This document shows positions 34,946 through 46,651 of a stretch of DNA of 64,000 nt, in pieces. The first letter of the stretch is position 1, and each line of letters starts with the position of its first letter. The notes under the pieces were generated by a model, which saw nothing but the letters and a program-made list of their open reading frames with translations, had not been told where the DNA came from and ran no database searches. The position numbers were made by a program, and so were the translations under genes. This DNA is from Lineus longissimus (Eukaryota; Nemertea; Pilidiophora; Heteronemertea; Lineidae), in assembly GCF_910592395.1 (NCBI RefSeq), contig NC_088317.1:12464001-12528000 (forward strand), in the 5' to 3' direction.

Positions 34946-36671
34946 CCACAGGGTCCATGGATGTTGTTGGAGGAGATTATTTGGTGGAGCTGGGTGTTTG
35001 TTGCCTTGTCTGGTAGTTCTGCAGAAACAACTTGATCGATTAGCTCTGGTGTTCGCGGTTTGGAGTCATCTGTCATTATCAGCAAGATGTGGGCGTGTGT
35101 GAGGCCTCGCTTCTGCCATTCAATGGTAATGGTGTACGCACTGACTTTGCCGAGGACCTGTCGTTTCGTAATATCACTGATGAGGGAATCCAACTTCAGC
35201 TTGAACACCCTGGCTGCTAGGTCTGGACGGTCCTGTGGCGATTCTCCTGGGTGTAGTGCCTCCTGTATTTCAGGCCATTTTGGATTGGTGGTGAAGGTGA
35301 TGAAGTAGTCAGGCTTTCCCAACTTACGGACGATGGCCATCGCATCTTGAAATGCCTCCGAGTAAAATCTTGGGCTCCCATAGATTGTTGGTGGCAAGAT
35401 GATCTTTCGTCCTGGGTTGACGGTGTCGCCGGAGTGGACAGCGTCGAAGAGACCTGTATATTTTTCCGCCCTGATTGATCGCTGGTTTTGCTTCACCCAC
35501 TGTAAACGTGATAGCTCTATTTTTGCCCATTGGTCAACAGCGTACTGTTGCATAAGTCGTCGACAGCGCATGATGATGTTGAAGTTGTTGTGGCGAATCT
35601 GTAGGTTAAAGCTGTAAAAATCCAAGGCAGTTAGGGTCCTATTATCTGTTTTGGTGAGGGTGAGCTGCCAGCCATCTGTGCCGTGAGGAAAGAGTAGAAT
35701 GTAGTGAAGTGGATCATATGAGCGATGTAAGGTATTAATGCGTTTCAACGGACCGTTCCGGCAATGAAGGATGATGTCCAAGTGTTCCCCAATTTCTCCT
35801 GGGATTAGGGCTGATACTTCGGAAGTTTGTGGCAAGTTGTGGCGGCGGCAGTGTTCAGTGCTTGGTTGATGTTTTTTGTCGGCATGTAGAAGGATCTGTA
35901 TGTCAGTGTGGCGGGTGATTTCAATGGCAGCTTTGAATGATGCAATGTAGGAGTTGACATTATGTAGACAGTTTTGCAAGTTGTGTACGATGGTTTGTTT
36001 CAATATGTCTGTTTGCTGCAAGCGAGTCTGTAATTCAGAGTCAGAGTCATAGAAGAAAATTTGGGCGTATTTGGGGGGAGCAGAGGGGTCAGGTAAGAGG
36101 GAGCCAATCCGATGGTAAATTTTACCTTGAATTTTAACTGTGGGACTAAACCCTGGTGCCCTTATTTCCGTGCAACCCGTAGATGCCAGCGTCAATGCAT
36201 TATTATAAGAACGAATGTTGGAGAGGAAGTGGTCATTTTGCAGGTAATATGGGTGAACCTCAGGTGGGGGAGGGGGCGGGGGAGTTAACTTTACCTTGCC
36301 ATTTTGGCAGCACAGGGATTTTCGTTCTGACAACCAAATATAGGCAGAACAGAATTCGCAAATGTTCTCCTTAAATGAACCGCAAGAATGGGTCACCAAA
36401 GTTGGTGAGACGTCTAGTTCCCTGAATGGCGTGTTGTTTACTGCAGCTTTGTGGGTCCGTTCGTGTTGGATTCTGCTTGGTCCTGCAGTCTGGGTAGATG
36501 GTTCCGGATGATTCAAAGGTGGAGGATGAGGAGTGAGATTTCGACAGCTGCTTGCAACCGCGTTCTAGATGAGACTGGTTGTGGTGTGTCATTGTGACCT
36601 CTTGCTTCTTTTCTTCTGAGGGTATGTCGACTGGAGCGACCGAGAGCAGATTTCTGTTTTGCCTTTGGCAT
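34946..36671 (-). pseudogene. Helitron Rep (HUH endonuclease) part
   Basis: The start ATG at 36671 gives MPKAKQKSALGR, a typical Helitron start, but a frameshift near 36520 separates it from the main open frame (36516-34921). That frame contains the zinc-finger-like ICEFCSAYIWLSE...CC..GKV segment, FLSNIRSYNNALTLAS, YDPLHYILLFPHG, RRLMQQYAVDQWAKIE, the FITFTTNPKWPEI motif and the HUH motif RGLTHAHILLIM. It is cut at HGPCG by the 989-bp element. The Tyr-containing catalytic region lies in the next segment (YLYKYITKG). Rep would nick and join Helitron ends. Confidence 0.88.
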
Positions 36672-36870
36672 TGTAGGGGAAGTTACTGTACATTACTGTA
36701 AAGAGAGAAGTTTTCAATAATGAACTGTTTGATGGTGCAAGGTGTGTTGATTGCAAGAACACATGTTATACCGTGGAGACGCTGTTATTTGCGAGTGGTT
36801 TTTAAAGCCTGTAATGTGTTGACGAATGTCATTCACTGAGAACATTGACTGTGTTTGTAGGAAAGGAAAG

Positions 36871-37719
36871 TTATTTATCGTTGTGCTCTTCTAGGAGGGC
36901 TAAAGCTTCTTCAGCAGACAGTTCCAGATCGTTGTGTTTGTGGTTGTTGTTGTTGTCATCAACTTCAGCAGAATCGTCGGCAACTGGGGCTGGGTTAACA
37001 GCAACTGGTCCATCAACAGGGGCAGGGTTGCCAGCAACTGGTACATCAACGGGGGCAGGGCTGTCAGCAGTATGTTGTAGATCCAAACTAATATCGGACA
37101 GAGCCGCATCAGAGACTTCGTCGAACACGACGACTGGGAACTGAGGGGGGCCCTGAGTAGACGTTGATGGTTGGGGTTCCTGACTTGTCTTCTTTGGCGT
37201 GGATGTCTGGCGTTGGTGGCTATCTTTCCGTTGCAGATGCCAGTTGCTGAGGTTGGCCTTGGCTGTTGTGAGTATCTTCATGATGTAAGATACTCGGCCA
37301 TCGATATTATGGCGCAGGAACCTCAGCAACTGCACCGCCTCTGGAGTTTGTGGTGGTGCGTTCTCTTGAGTGTCTAGGTACACGCCCACCAGGCTCAGGT
37401 CGGAGACCACGTACTGTCTTAGGTTGCCTAACAGTGTTAGAGCGCGACGTAATTGCTCCTTGTCAAAGTTCTTTGTAGAAGTAAGGAGCTGTGTTATCTT
37501 TTTGGCTAGGAGCTGCAAGCCTTCATTGGCCATTCGGTTGAAATTTGCAACAGCAGTTGCTGTGCAAGGGTGATTTTCCTGAGCATTTACCTCAGCATAG
37601 GCAGCCTCACGCAGCATGTTGTGTAGGAGGGATCTTAGTTGCGAGATGATAGACATCACTACATTGTGGGGAGGCACATCGTATGGCATGACTGAAAAGG
37701 ATAGAGTGGATTGTGTCAT
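36871..37719 (-). CDS. Helitron-associated protein of unknown function (282 aa)
   Basis: An intact frame lies upstream of Rep on the same strand, about 200 nt from the Rep start. The N-terminal ~170 residues are helical and charged, with no domain I recognise (SIISQLRSLLHNMLREAAYA, then an RRALTLLGNLRQYVVSDLSL helix). The C-terminal part is Pro/Ala-rich with three repeats of PVDVPVAGNPAP type, then poly-Asn and an acidic tail. The position in the element suggests a Helitron accessory gene, like the RPA-like or OTU genes other Helitrons carry. No similarity to those is visible. It is the only unbroken gene in the element, which is odd. Confidence 0.55.
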   Translation of the reverse strand: MTQSTLSFSVMPYDVPPHNVVMSIISQLRSLLHNMLREAAYAEVNAQENHPCTATAVANFNRMANEGLQLLAKKITQLLTSTKNFDKEQLRRALTLLGNLRQYVVSDLSLVGVYLDTQENAPPQTPEAVQLLRFLRHNIDGRVSYIMKILTTAKANLSNWHLQRKDSHQRQTSTPKKTSQEPQPSTSTQGPPQFPVVVFDEVSDAALSDISLDLQHTADSPAPVDVPVAGNPAPVDGPVAVNPAPVADDSAEVDDNNNNHKHNDLELSAEEALALLEEHNDK

Positions 37720-38063
37720 TATGGACTGGTGTTGTTCTTTTTGATAGGCTGTAGGTGGCTCACATCCTTTTGTCAGGAATCAAGAACATGTGTGAGCTTT
37801 TAGTGTATGGTAGTGATAATAAACAGACGTGTTAAAGACGTATCTGCGGTAATACTTATAGCAGAAACACTGGTCGGGTGGCAAGGAGTCAGGTTAGCGA
37901 CGAAGCAAGGAGTCAGGTTAGCGACGAACAACTGTTTTTTTAGATGGTTCTGCAAAATAGAACAGTAGAGATTAGGAATGAAAAAAAGGATGGTTTAGGA
38001 CAGCTCGCAGTAAGTGGCAAGGAATGGTGAGTGGAAAGCATGAACTGTACCGTGTTAACATAC

Positions 38064-38380
38064 CAGGATAGAAGGCTTTTGTAAGCTTGTAGGGCGTACT
38101 CATATGAAAATCAAGTTTGTTGGTCTCGGCGTTGCTGGAAAAATGAATGGGGACTGTTAGAATAAAAATAAAAGCGAATGGGAAGGTAGGGCAATGCGAC
38201 ATGATGAGTACCGAGCACATAAGCATACTTCAGATCATTGTTTGATATACTATTATATGGCTCACCTAGGAAATAATCAATGCATAGCATGAATGGAAAG
38301 GGAAGGGAACATACCAGAATAGAAGCCTTATGGAAGTTGGAACTCGTTCATGTACTGAGGCAGTGTTAACCTCGGCGTTG
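38064..38380 (-). other. Two duplicated exon-like modules with splice sites
   Basis: On the - strand, TTTTTTCCAG precedes CAACGCCGAG at 38380 and the module ends at 38315 before GTATGTTCC. The paralogous module runs 38134-38064, again with TTTTTCCAG before CAACGCCGAG and GTATGTTAA after. Lengths are 66 and 71 nt. The surrounding ~250 bp is duplicated in tandem. They could be alternative 5' exons of a gene, or a relic; no protein is recognisable. Confidence 0.35.
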
Positions 38381-39405
38381 CTGGAAAAAAGAGCAAGTGT
38401 TAAATGAAAGATAGAAAGAAATGGGCATGTAAGTAAGTAGGCTAGAGGAGACATGAATACGAAAAAAACAAATTTGATAGGTGGCTAGTGTATTGTCCCT
38501 ATATGAAGTAGCTAAATACGATTTAAAGAACGATTGTCATGTTTGTTGATGATTGATTACCGGCGCCGCCATATTGGAAATACCCGGATGTACGAACTTT
38601 TCGCCAGCATGCTGCTCTGAACCCCACGTGTAACGGAGAAAACATCCTCAATGTATCTAGTAATATCTCCACCATCCTTATATTGATGTACAATATACTT
38701 ACAGGCAAATACAAACATATGTGGTATTTTAATTTGGTTTCAGAAATACATGTACACGTTATGCTTTTGAAGCTTTATTTCAAGATTAAAAAACATGCAC
38801 GATGACAATGTCATGTGCACTGGTGTGCACAACGCAATCCACGATCAATCTTTCCGGACTCATTTTGTGTGTTCAAAACAATGCTGGCGAAGACAATCGG
38901 TGCTGAGAAAGCCACATGGAATCAATATGGTTTTGACCACAAAAGCTCTCAAATCGGGATAAAAATACGCTGTGGAAAAATTGTTGCTCCTCTCTGAAAG
39001 TATGGCGGCATAAACGGGTAACTGACGCGAGTTAAACCCGAGTTAGTAGAACCTGAAGTTTCAAGTCACCGATGACTTCACTCGAACGGGTTCTGATGGC
39101 GAGACTTCACTCGAACGGGTTTTAAGTACCCGGGTCACAAAATGGGTTGTCTCCGACAATTTTGCAAATTTCTTTTGCAAATTTCTTTTGCAAATTTCTG
39201 AGAAACCAGCACACTTCCGAGGCTGAAACAATAACAATAACACACACCAGATAGTAAAGCAACGCTCTCCAGCGCTGATGTCTCCCGGCAATGCGTAGTT
39301 TAGAAGATTCGAGGGGACAAAGGTTTGTTCACCTAAATTATGTACGCGTAGCTACACTATTACTGTACACTATTTATCAACTACAGTTGGTACCGAACAT
39401 TCAAA

Positions 39406-39654
39406 ATGGAGTCCGTCAATTATAATAAGATGATTCCACAAGCCCCAGCATATAGGCCAGTGACGCGGCGAGTGGTCATGCGACATGCCGTCCCGTTCAT
39501 GGTTATTGACGCGGAATGCAGGGAATACGGATATGTCAGCCAGATCAGAAAGTGGCACAAACCTTCACGAGAGAAATTGACGTGTGCTTCCTGTCTGCTG
39601 TACTCTCCATCAGATGTCGCTGGTGGTACTGTCGACATGAAATACCGGTGGTGA
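39406..39654 (+). CDS. Possible small gene, 82 aa, unknown
   Basis: The frame starts ATGGAGTCC in a fair Kozak context (AAAATGG) and ends before AATAAA at about 39687. The protein is basic with two Cys near the C terminus (TCASCLLY) and ends KYRW. An overlapping antisense frame of 88 codons is equally long, which lowers confidence. I recognise no family. Confidence 0.3.
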   Translation: MESVNYNKMIPQAPAYRPVTRRVVMRHAVPFMVIDAECREYGYVSQIRKWHKPSREKLTCASCLLYSPSDVAGGTVDMKYRW

Positions 39655-40319
39655 CACTTGATGTTGAGTACTGTTCGTGGCGTCATGAATAAAAAAAATT
39701 CAAACCTTTTTTCAGAGGTAGATGGAAAAAAACATTTATCCTAAGGGGTACACACTATAGTAATAAAATGCTCATGCATTCACCAGTAAATTAGCGGCTC
39801 ATAACTTTTTCCCAGACGCTCCGGATGAAAGTTATACCCGGATCGAGGTCTGATAGACCTATGGTAGTCCTTCAAGCCAGAAAATTTTCGTTGTGGGTTG
39901 ACGGTGATTATATCAGGGTTGGGGGTCATTTTCAAAAAAAATTTACCCGTGAATCGACTTTTCGGCTATGACGGGTTAATATGATCCCTGGGAGACCAGA
40001 ATATTTTGGCTACTAAAACTTCATCAAGTGTTTCCTTTTTAGAGCAGAAATTCATAATTCATTAACAGATATGTATTTATAATGAAAAACACATCTATAC
40101 TGGTGACTGAGACCATGTATCAGAAATTCAAGTTCATTTATTTCTATACAACCTAGTCTCGCCGAGAAAACTCCACCTCGGACCTGGAAACAACTTCGAT
40201 GAGAAAACCTTGTGGCAAGTCAGCCAAACCCGATATGGAGGCTATAGAGATGGGTGTTCTGTACGTAACTTCGGGCTCTGAGAGACGACCAAAGCAATTA
40301 CCGTAAAAGTATTACTTCA

Positions 40320-41079
40320 TACATAGACAATACATCGAAGGAAATGATACAGTCTGTTGAGAAAAGTCATAAAGATTTGAATGACTACATGGATATGGAA
40401 TGTAGCAAGATAAGCAACCGCATTGACATATTTGAAGAGCGGCTTCGCAAAGTGGAGGCTAGGCATTGCGGGGCAAGTAATAAAGACGCTCTATGGTGTT
40501 GCTACTGAAGATGATGTGAACCAACTGCAGACGAACTTAGATGCCTACTACCAGGAGGCTGAGTTGTCAGCCAATGAGGTGAAGAAGACAGAAGAAACCC
40601 TGGGATCTTTTATGAACCTGACCGACGAAAGGATCGCTGCCGCAGTCGCCAGTATAGCCGAAAACCAACAACAGATTGATGCACTCTTGAGAGAGGACGG
40701 GACCACGAACATGCAGTTGCATGTGCTACAGGTTTCGGTTAAGGTTCTTCTGTTCCTTAACAAGAACATTGCCGAAACTCTGCTGGCCTTACAGCAGATC
40801 CAGATCACTACCGAATCATGGATCCTGGGAATCCAACAATTGGAAGGATATTTACCCGTCCAAATTGTCGGCCATCAAAAGGTTAAGGCTGTATTAGATC
40901 CTATCTCAGAACAGCTGGCCTTAGACTCAGGCCTTGCCACCTATTCTATCGCTCACCCTTCCGTTTCCTATTATCATCAGGCCAGGGATATTTTGTTTGC
41001 TCAAGACACTAATAATTTGTACATAACTATCAAGGCTGCCATCACTGCTGTAGCCGCCTCGATCTATCGATGTCTATAG
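40320..41079 (+). pseudogene. Env/F-like fragment of an LTR retroelement
   Basis: The 218-codon frame (40423-41079) looks like the ectodomain core of F-type envelope proteins found in Ty3/gypsy, BEL and errantivirus elements. A hydrophobic IAGQVIKTLYGVATEDDV stretch is followed by long heptad-like helices (VNQLQTNLDAYYQEAELS, then ERIAAAVASIAENQQQIDAL), then a NNLYITIKAAI segment. About 30 residues of upstream coiled-coil sequence lie in another frame, so the gene is frameshifted. Downstream to about 41900 only broken pieces remain. Assignment is by pattern, not by a diagnostic motif. The element is an old genomic copy. Confidence 0.4.
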
Positions 41080-41899
41080 CGTTATGTCCCTCAGTCTTCC
41101 CTTGAATGCCTCCACTCAGTACAGCTCCACCCTTATAACAAATTTACCTAATTTCACGGGATAACCCGAGGTGGCGAGTACCATGCAGAATTCGACTTCG
41201 ATTTGGACTCCTTTTGTGTGGATAATGATATTTAGTTCTCCCCATATTGCTCCCTTCCCGTGCAGCTAATTTCCCCCATAAAAAATGGCAATGTTGGAGC
41301 GCGCGTTGGGTCATGTCGCCATATCGCCGTATCGCTCACCTTAAATGTTCGCAGGGACCTGCGGCCCTTTTCTTATCTTCTTGCCCTGCATGTGATGCCG
41401 AAGACGCATCCTTGCCCCCACGACCCACGCGTTCTGTGCCATATCCTGAGCCCTGGGACTGATGAAACCAAAAAATACTCGCCATGGCCGGGGTTCTTTT
41501 ACAAAGCATTGTTAATAATTATCGTCGATTTTGCTCCTTGTAACCGTTAGTTATTCAGGTTTAGCGTTGAACAAAAAAGTAATGATACCATTGTCCAAAG
41601 ACATGATTTTTGTCATGAAGGATAATTGGACTTGTGTAACTTCTACTGACATGTCTTAATCAGTACTTTTATTCAAGATGAAATATCTACGGAAGGATTA
41701 TCAGAACTTTTATTCACGGTGCAATGTACACGGGAGGATCATAAGAACTTTCTATTGCCATCAGTATGCCCGTTCGATCTACCGATAATGCCGAAGTTTT
41801 CTTGCTCTCATGGACTCTTCTGTGCAACCATCAATGATTTACCAAGGATCTAAAACGGTCAAGGGTACCTGAAGCTTGAACTTCATTGCATCCAAAGTA

Positions 41900-44480
41900 A
41901 CCACCTTCTTGAACTGTTCCGAGGTTTTCTACCATGGAAATGGAATGCCCTGTTGACCGGGCAAGACAGGTCAAAGCAGTTGGCTGTATCGTGTATCACT
42001 TTATACCCAAGGGCGTGTGATTGTCAGACGACGATGAACTGCTATATCGTGTGGAAATGTACTTGCATAGCCGCGTTGACCGGGCTGAACAGGTCAACGG
42101 AGAGGAACGCCTCCAAAAGCAGTTATTAACGCCGGAATTCTGGAATTAACTTCCAGTTATTTTGGGTGGCTGGCTGTAGGTACGTGCGAGTTTTATGTGC
42201 GTCATTAAATGTTATACCAGCTAGGTTGCTAAAGCCTTCGGGTTTCAAGATCACCACGTATATTAAGTGGTACTTGATTCTGGTCGATTATGGACGATAT
42301 ATTAATTCGCGAAGGCAGGATCGTCAACCCTATATCAAAGCAGGCAGTCTATTCTTTCTCGGCTTTGGAACCGTCCGGTTCAAGTATCGATCGCAAATTG
42401 CGTCCGTTTTAAAAAAACTTGCTACAGCGGTTGGACTTCATAGTGGTCGGTCCACGTTTTCCACCACCTATCTGACTACATGGATCAGCAGTTAATTACG
42501 GAACAGAAGTCTTGACCATGGTCATACATCCTATTTCGAGAGTAAAGGAACTATAGACACAACTGATTGGTGAGAAATACGGAATTTCGGAACATTTCCT
42601 TCCAGAGTAAGACATTTTGGACGGATCATGCGACAATTGCTTTTTAAACGTCGTGGTCCAGATTTCTCCCCTAAGGAGGGAGGCGAATGACATTATCAAC
42701 TGACGTTTGGTAACGCACTGAATCTACTAATGCAGTTGACAATTTTGGAAATATAATTAAATGTCCCTATTTACGATCACAAACATAGGAAGGGTAGAAA
42801 CAGTGGAAAATTACAATCTAGTGGCCTATACTAATTAACAGAATATTTTTAAAGGGTCCATGCTAGGGATCATCACCATAAATCTTTTGACCATAAAATG
42901 TTTGCCAAAAAGTAGAAACTCGGGCATGTGTAATCACCATTGAGTTTAAAGATTTCTCGTAATGATAACATAATTATTATGCCGAGTTATACCATATAGA
43001 GTGGATTGGTAAAGAGTGTGACCAAAATATGCCGTTGGAGGTCATCGCAAACCTACCAAAATTTGCCGTTGGAGGTCATCGCAAACCTACCAAGACTTGC
43101 TGTTGGAGGTCATCGCAAACCTACCAGAACTTGCCGTTGGGGGTCATCGCACACCTACCACCCTGAAACTTATCAATTCCGGATTGAATCAACCCTGGCA
43201 CAGGTTTGCTCTGCTTTGCAATCGTATCCTCAGTGTGGGTATCACTGGAAATTGCGGAACGCTGTGACAAGTCAGACACATAGAGTTCCGATTCAGGCGA
43301 TGACTCTTAACAGGATATCCTTAACTCGGCAAGCCTGTCAAGAGTTATAGGGCCGGGAGATTCGGGTTGAATCTTTCCCCAGGGGGAGAGGTGTTGTAGA
43401 TGTCGAATTAGTGACCGATGGTCCCAAAGCATTTTGTTCATTTATTTAATTGAAGATGCTGTTTTAAAGTATCTATTTTTTCTTACTTATTAAAAACTTA
43501 AGAAACTATTTGGCACAGACTCTGGGTTCCATAAGGTCAAGATTCAGCAGGACGCGCATTAATTCCCCTGCGTTGATTCCTTCCGGGTCCTAGTGCAGGG
43601 CCTTGTTCGTCTAGAGTAGAGATTTATTGTCCTCGAAATGGCTTAATACCCTTCGCAGATGCTTGTTAAAGTCGCTCTCTCGCCAGAATTATTTCTGGGC
43701 CGCTTATACTGAACCGGAAGTGTCGAACCCGATGTGGTCAATATCTAGCCTAATGTATACATGGCGGATGTGGTCGTTGGTACTAAGAATGTGTCCCACT
43801 ACGCAATGATGAATAGGAGGTTTCTTTAAGCGGCTAATTGGCGCCATTTGGAATTAAGAAGGGACCACATATAGTTTAGCCTCATCAGGCGGCTGATTAA
43901 GCTAGTGAGCTGACGCATTAGTATCCAAGTATTAAAATTCTTCCTTCTGTAACGTGAAGTCCTTAAAACATAGGCTTCACGGTATTCATAGGGTTAATTT
44001 GTAAACGGAAAGGGACTGGCCTTATCTTAATTCGGTAAGCTCTTCGCCTTTGTTTCGCACCTTTCTTAAGTAACCTCATTGGTCAAAAGTTCGAGAGTTA
44101 GAGTCACGCGTTCGGAGTCAAATAAACAAAGTTTCGTAAATCAGGTCTTAAAGGGATAGCTAGTCAGTTTCTCTCGTAAAATTATTGTTTAGCGTCCCGG
44201 TCGTGGTCACCTGGTACGGGGCTGTCCAATCACGACTTTGCGCTGGTAAATGTCTACAAGAGGGAGGCACCTGACATGGTCAGTTCTTTCTGGACTCCCT
44301 GATATCAGATGGCCTCGACAGTTCTTTAATTAACAACCTTTCATAATAATGCCGGACTCTGGACTCGTGGCTCGGCTCCTGAATACTTAAGCGGTTGGTG
44401 CGACACACTCTCTCTCTCTCTGTTGCCAACCACCTCTGAACTAGGACTTGGGGCGTGCTCTGCCTATAAGGATTCCAAAC
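41900..44480. other. Decayed sequence, no intact gene
   Basis: A GTTGACCGGGC..AACAGGTCAA-like phrase occurs twice (about 41954 and 42073). A gypsy/BEL RT-like scrap (SGFHKVKIQQDA) may be present near 43515 but is too short to assign. A CT microsatellite is at 44410-44425. Confidence 0.35.
43025..43165. repeat. 34-bp minisatellite, four units
   Basis: GCCGTTGGAGGTCATCGCA recurs at 43031, 43065, 43099 and 43133, exactly 34 bp apart, each followed by AACCTACCA. Because 34 is not a multiple of three, the overlapping 114-codon open frame changes phase through the repeat and is not credible. Confidence 0.9.
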
Positions 44481-44484
44481 TGAT

Positions 44485-44931
44485 GAGACAAGACCACAAT
44501 TGAATTTTTAAGCCTTTCAGCAGTTAAATTGTCAATGTTTGACCGCGACGCATCAAAGAATGCGTCAAGTAGTGAAACCGAAATTCGGATATGATATACG
44601 GGTTAGTCTTGCAAGTAACTGGTGCGATTGAAATTGGTGATTGACCACGGAAATTTTTTTATAATCGACAAATTAGACAGACTTTGATATTTCCACTCTT
44701 TTCAGCCAACTGGCAGAAAAAACTCAAAACACTATTACCCAATTAGCAAAATTCGAAATTAATTTTTTCATCAAATAATTTCTTTATATCTGTAGACTTG
44801 CCACAGCAAATATTTTTTCAATACCTCTCCAAATATGTACTTGAGAGTAAAAAACATGCACTCGTCTAATTGATAGGCCTCGACCCTCCAACCTATGAAT
44901 ATTCATTAGTGGTCTTGTCTCAATGAAGGTA
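44485..44931. mobile_element. GAGACAAGACCAC-family MITE, copy B
   Basis: Begins GAGACAAGACCACAATTGA and ends TCATTAGTGGTCTTGTCTC, giving a ~19-bp terminal inverted repeat with two or three mismatches. Length 447 bp. It is nearly identical to copy C at 45455-45900, with a few small indels. The target duplication is not clear (2-3 bp at most). No ORF. Confidence 0.88.
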
Positions 44932-45454
44932 CATTTCAGGGGTTAACATTTTGAGATTTTTTTCAAACTAATGTAGATGACATCCCACAACTCTCCAACA
45001 AAGGAAAGTCATATCTGGACATTTTTGGAGAAATGAGAGACATTTCAAAGAGTGGTACAACTGTGCCAAAGCGTCGAAAGAGGACAAAATGGACAAAAAG
45101 TCATGATTTTGCAGCCAACAGCACCAAATTCAAAGACCAGCCCTGGCCTGAATAAGCAAGCTATGGAGCTGAAAATTTAGGATGTGATTTAGGAATATCT
45201 TACTTTCAGAATCAAGGCCTAAGAAGTTTCAAAGAAATTACAAAATGAATGGCAACACAACAAGACTTGTAAAAATGAAACCGAACTTAGACCGGGGCTA
45301 GGTTGGCTCATATTGGTGTCAAATTAAGTTTTTTTCTCATTATTTTAGCTTGTTTTGGCCTTAAATCATCAGCAATACAATATTCTAAATGAATTAGAGT
45401 GATTTGAGCACATTCAAATTTTTCACTAAATTGACCCAAAATGTAGTGTAAATG

Positions 45455-45900
45455 GAGACAAGACCACAATTGAGTTTTTAAGCCTTTTAGCAGTTAAATT
45501 GTCAATGTTTGACCGCGACGCATCAAAGAATGCGTCAAGTAGTGAAACTGAAATTCGGATATTATGATATACGGGTTAGTCTTGCGAGTAACTGGTACGA
45601 TTGAAATTGGTGATTGACCACGGACATTTTTTTATAATCGACAAATTAGACAGACTTTGATATTTCCACTCTTTTCAGCCAACTGGCAGAAAAAACTCAA
45701 AACACGCCCCCTATTACCCAATTAGCAAAATTCGAAATTAATTTTTTCATCAAATATTTTCTTTATATCTGTAGACTTGCCACAGCAAATATTTTTTCAA
45801 TACCTCTCCAAATATGTACTTGAGAGTAAAAAACATGCACTCGTCTAATTGATAGGCCTCGACCCTCCAACCTATGAATATTCATTAGTGGCCTTGTCTC
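45455..45900. mobile_element. GAGACAAGACCAC-family MITE, copy C
   Basis: Same ends and interior as copy B, direct orientation, 523 bp further on. Differences are small: an extra CGCCCC near 45709 and an ATT duplication near 45560. The high identity suggests recent activity or local duplication. Confidence 0.88.
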
Positions 45901-46651
45901 TGATTGTGATTGTAAGTACGAATAAACTATACTAATCAATACCCTTGGCTTCCGGCTTCATCTTCTACCAGTAGTTACTCTCTTTGCAAGTTCAACCGGT
46001 CTACGGCAGCAGGTCTTCTGGATACCCCGTATCCAGGGACTTTGTGTATACTTCCAACACATTAGTTTTATCAGGATTATAGGTTTTTTGTGGTATATTT
46101 ATCAAAATTTGGAGTTCACTGGTGTTGAGGTGCGTGCGAGGGGACAAAAGGGTTATTTGAGAGACAGATCTCTCCGATCCTCCCACGGTTGGCTGGACCA
46201 AGGGGGTGGTTTCTCATTTTGGCAAGGTTTTGGTCAAAAAACTTGGTTTTGTAACTCGGCGTTTGTTGTGAGTTGGATTAATTCTCAGGTCCAAGATAGT
46301 GTATAAACTCGGCGAGTCTGAGGTAAAGGGGAGACTCGAATCGAGAGACAGAAGCAGGCTTAGACTGTGTAAACTGATATCTGTGAAAACTCATATATTT
46401 TAAATTCGGACTAGCTCTTTTAAATCATTTCCAAACTCACATAAACAAGGAAGGTGTTCGACTATCCTTTTCCCGATATTATTAAACAAGTTTGAGTCGA
46501 TTTACTTCTTTATTTTCGTTGCATGTGATTCCTTGGGTTGAATTAGGGTTGCTGCCTTGAGTATCTCCACGGCTCAAGTTAGGCAAGATCGCGGCCTCCC
46601 CCTAAAGTCAATTTACCGCCCGTGCCCGCTAGGGGACCAGGTCTTAGGGGT

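Larger units (their letters stand above)
30560..37971 (-). mobile_element. Helitron (rolling-circle transposon), degraded
   Basis: The supported extent covers the Rep and helicase coding regions, an extra ORF upstream and a candidate 5' terminus. On the - strand the sequence TCTCTACTG starts at 37971 after an A, matching the TC start and A^T target of Helitrons. The 3' terminus (CTRR after a small hairpin) was not found with confidence. Two younger elements (32632-33294 and 33957-34945) and a G-run interrupt the protein. A CAAGGAGTCAGGTTAGCGACG tandem duplication lies at 37876-37928 close to the 5' end. Confidence 0.75.

Noticed and set aside
38560-38580. GCCGCCATATTGG as a YY1-type promoter element
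   Set aside because: A single match with no mapped gene start; too weak to annotate.
43006-43350. 114-codon frame with repeated peptide
   Set aside because: It is produced by a 34-bp minisatellite and has no independent support.
43500-43570. Reverse-transcriptase-like scrap (SGFHKVKIQQDA)
   Set aside because: Too short and followed by stops; cannot be assigned to a family.
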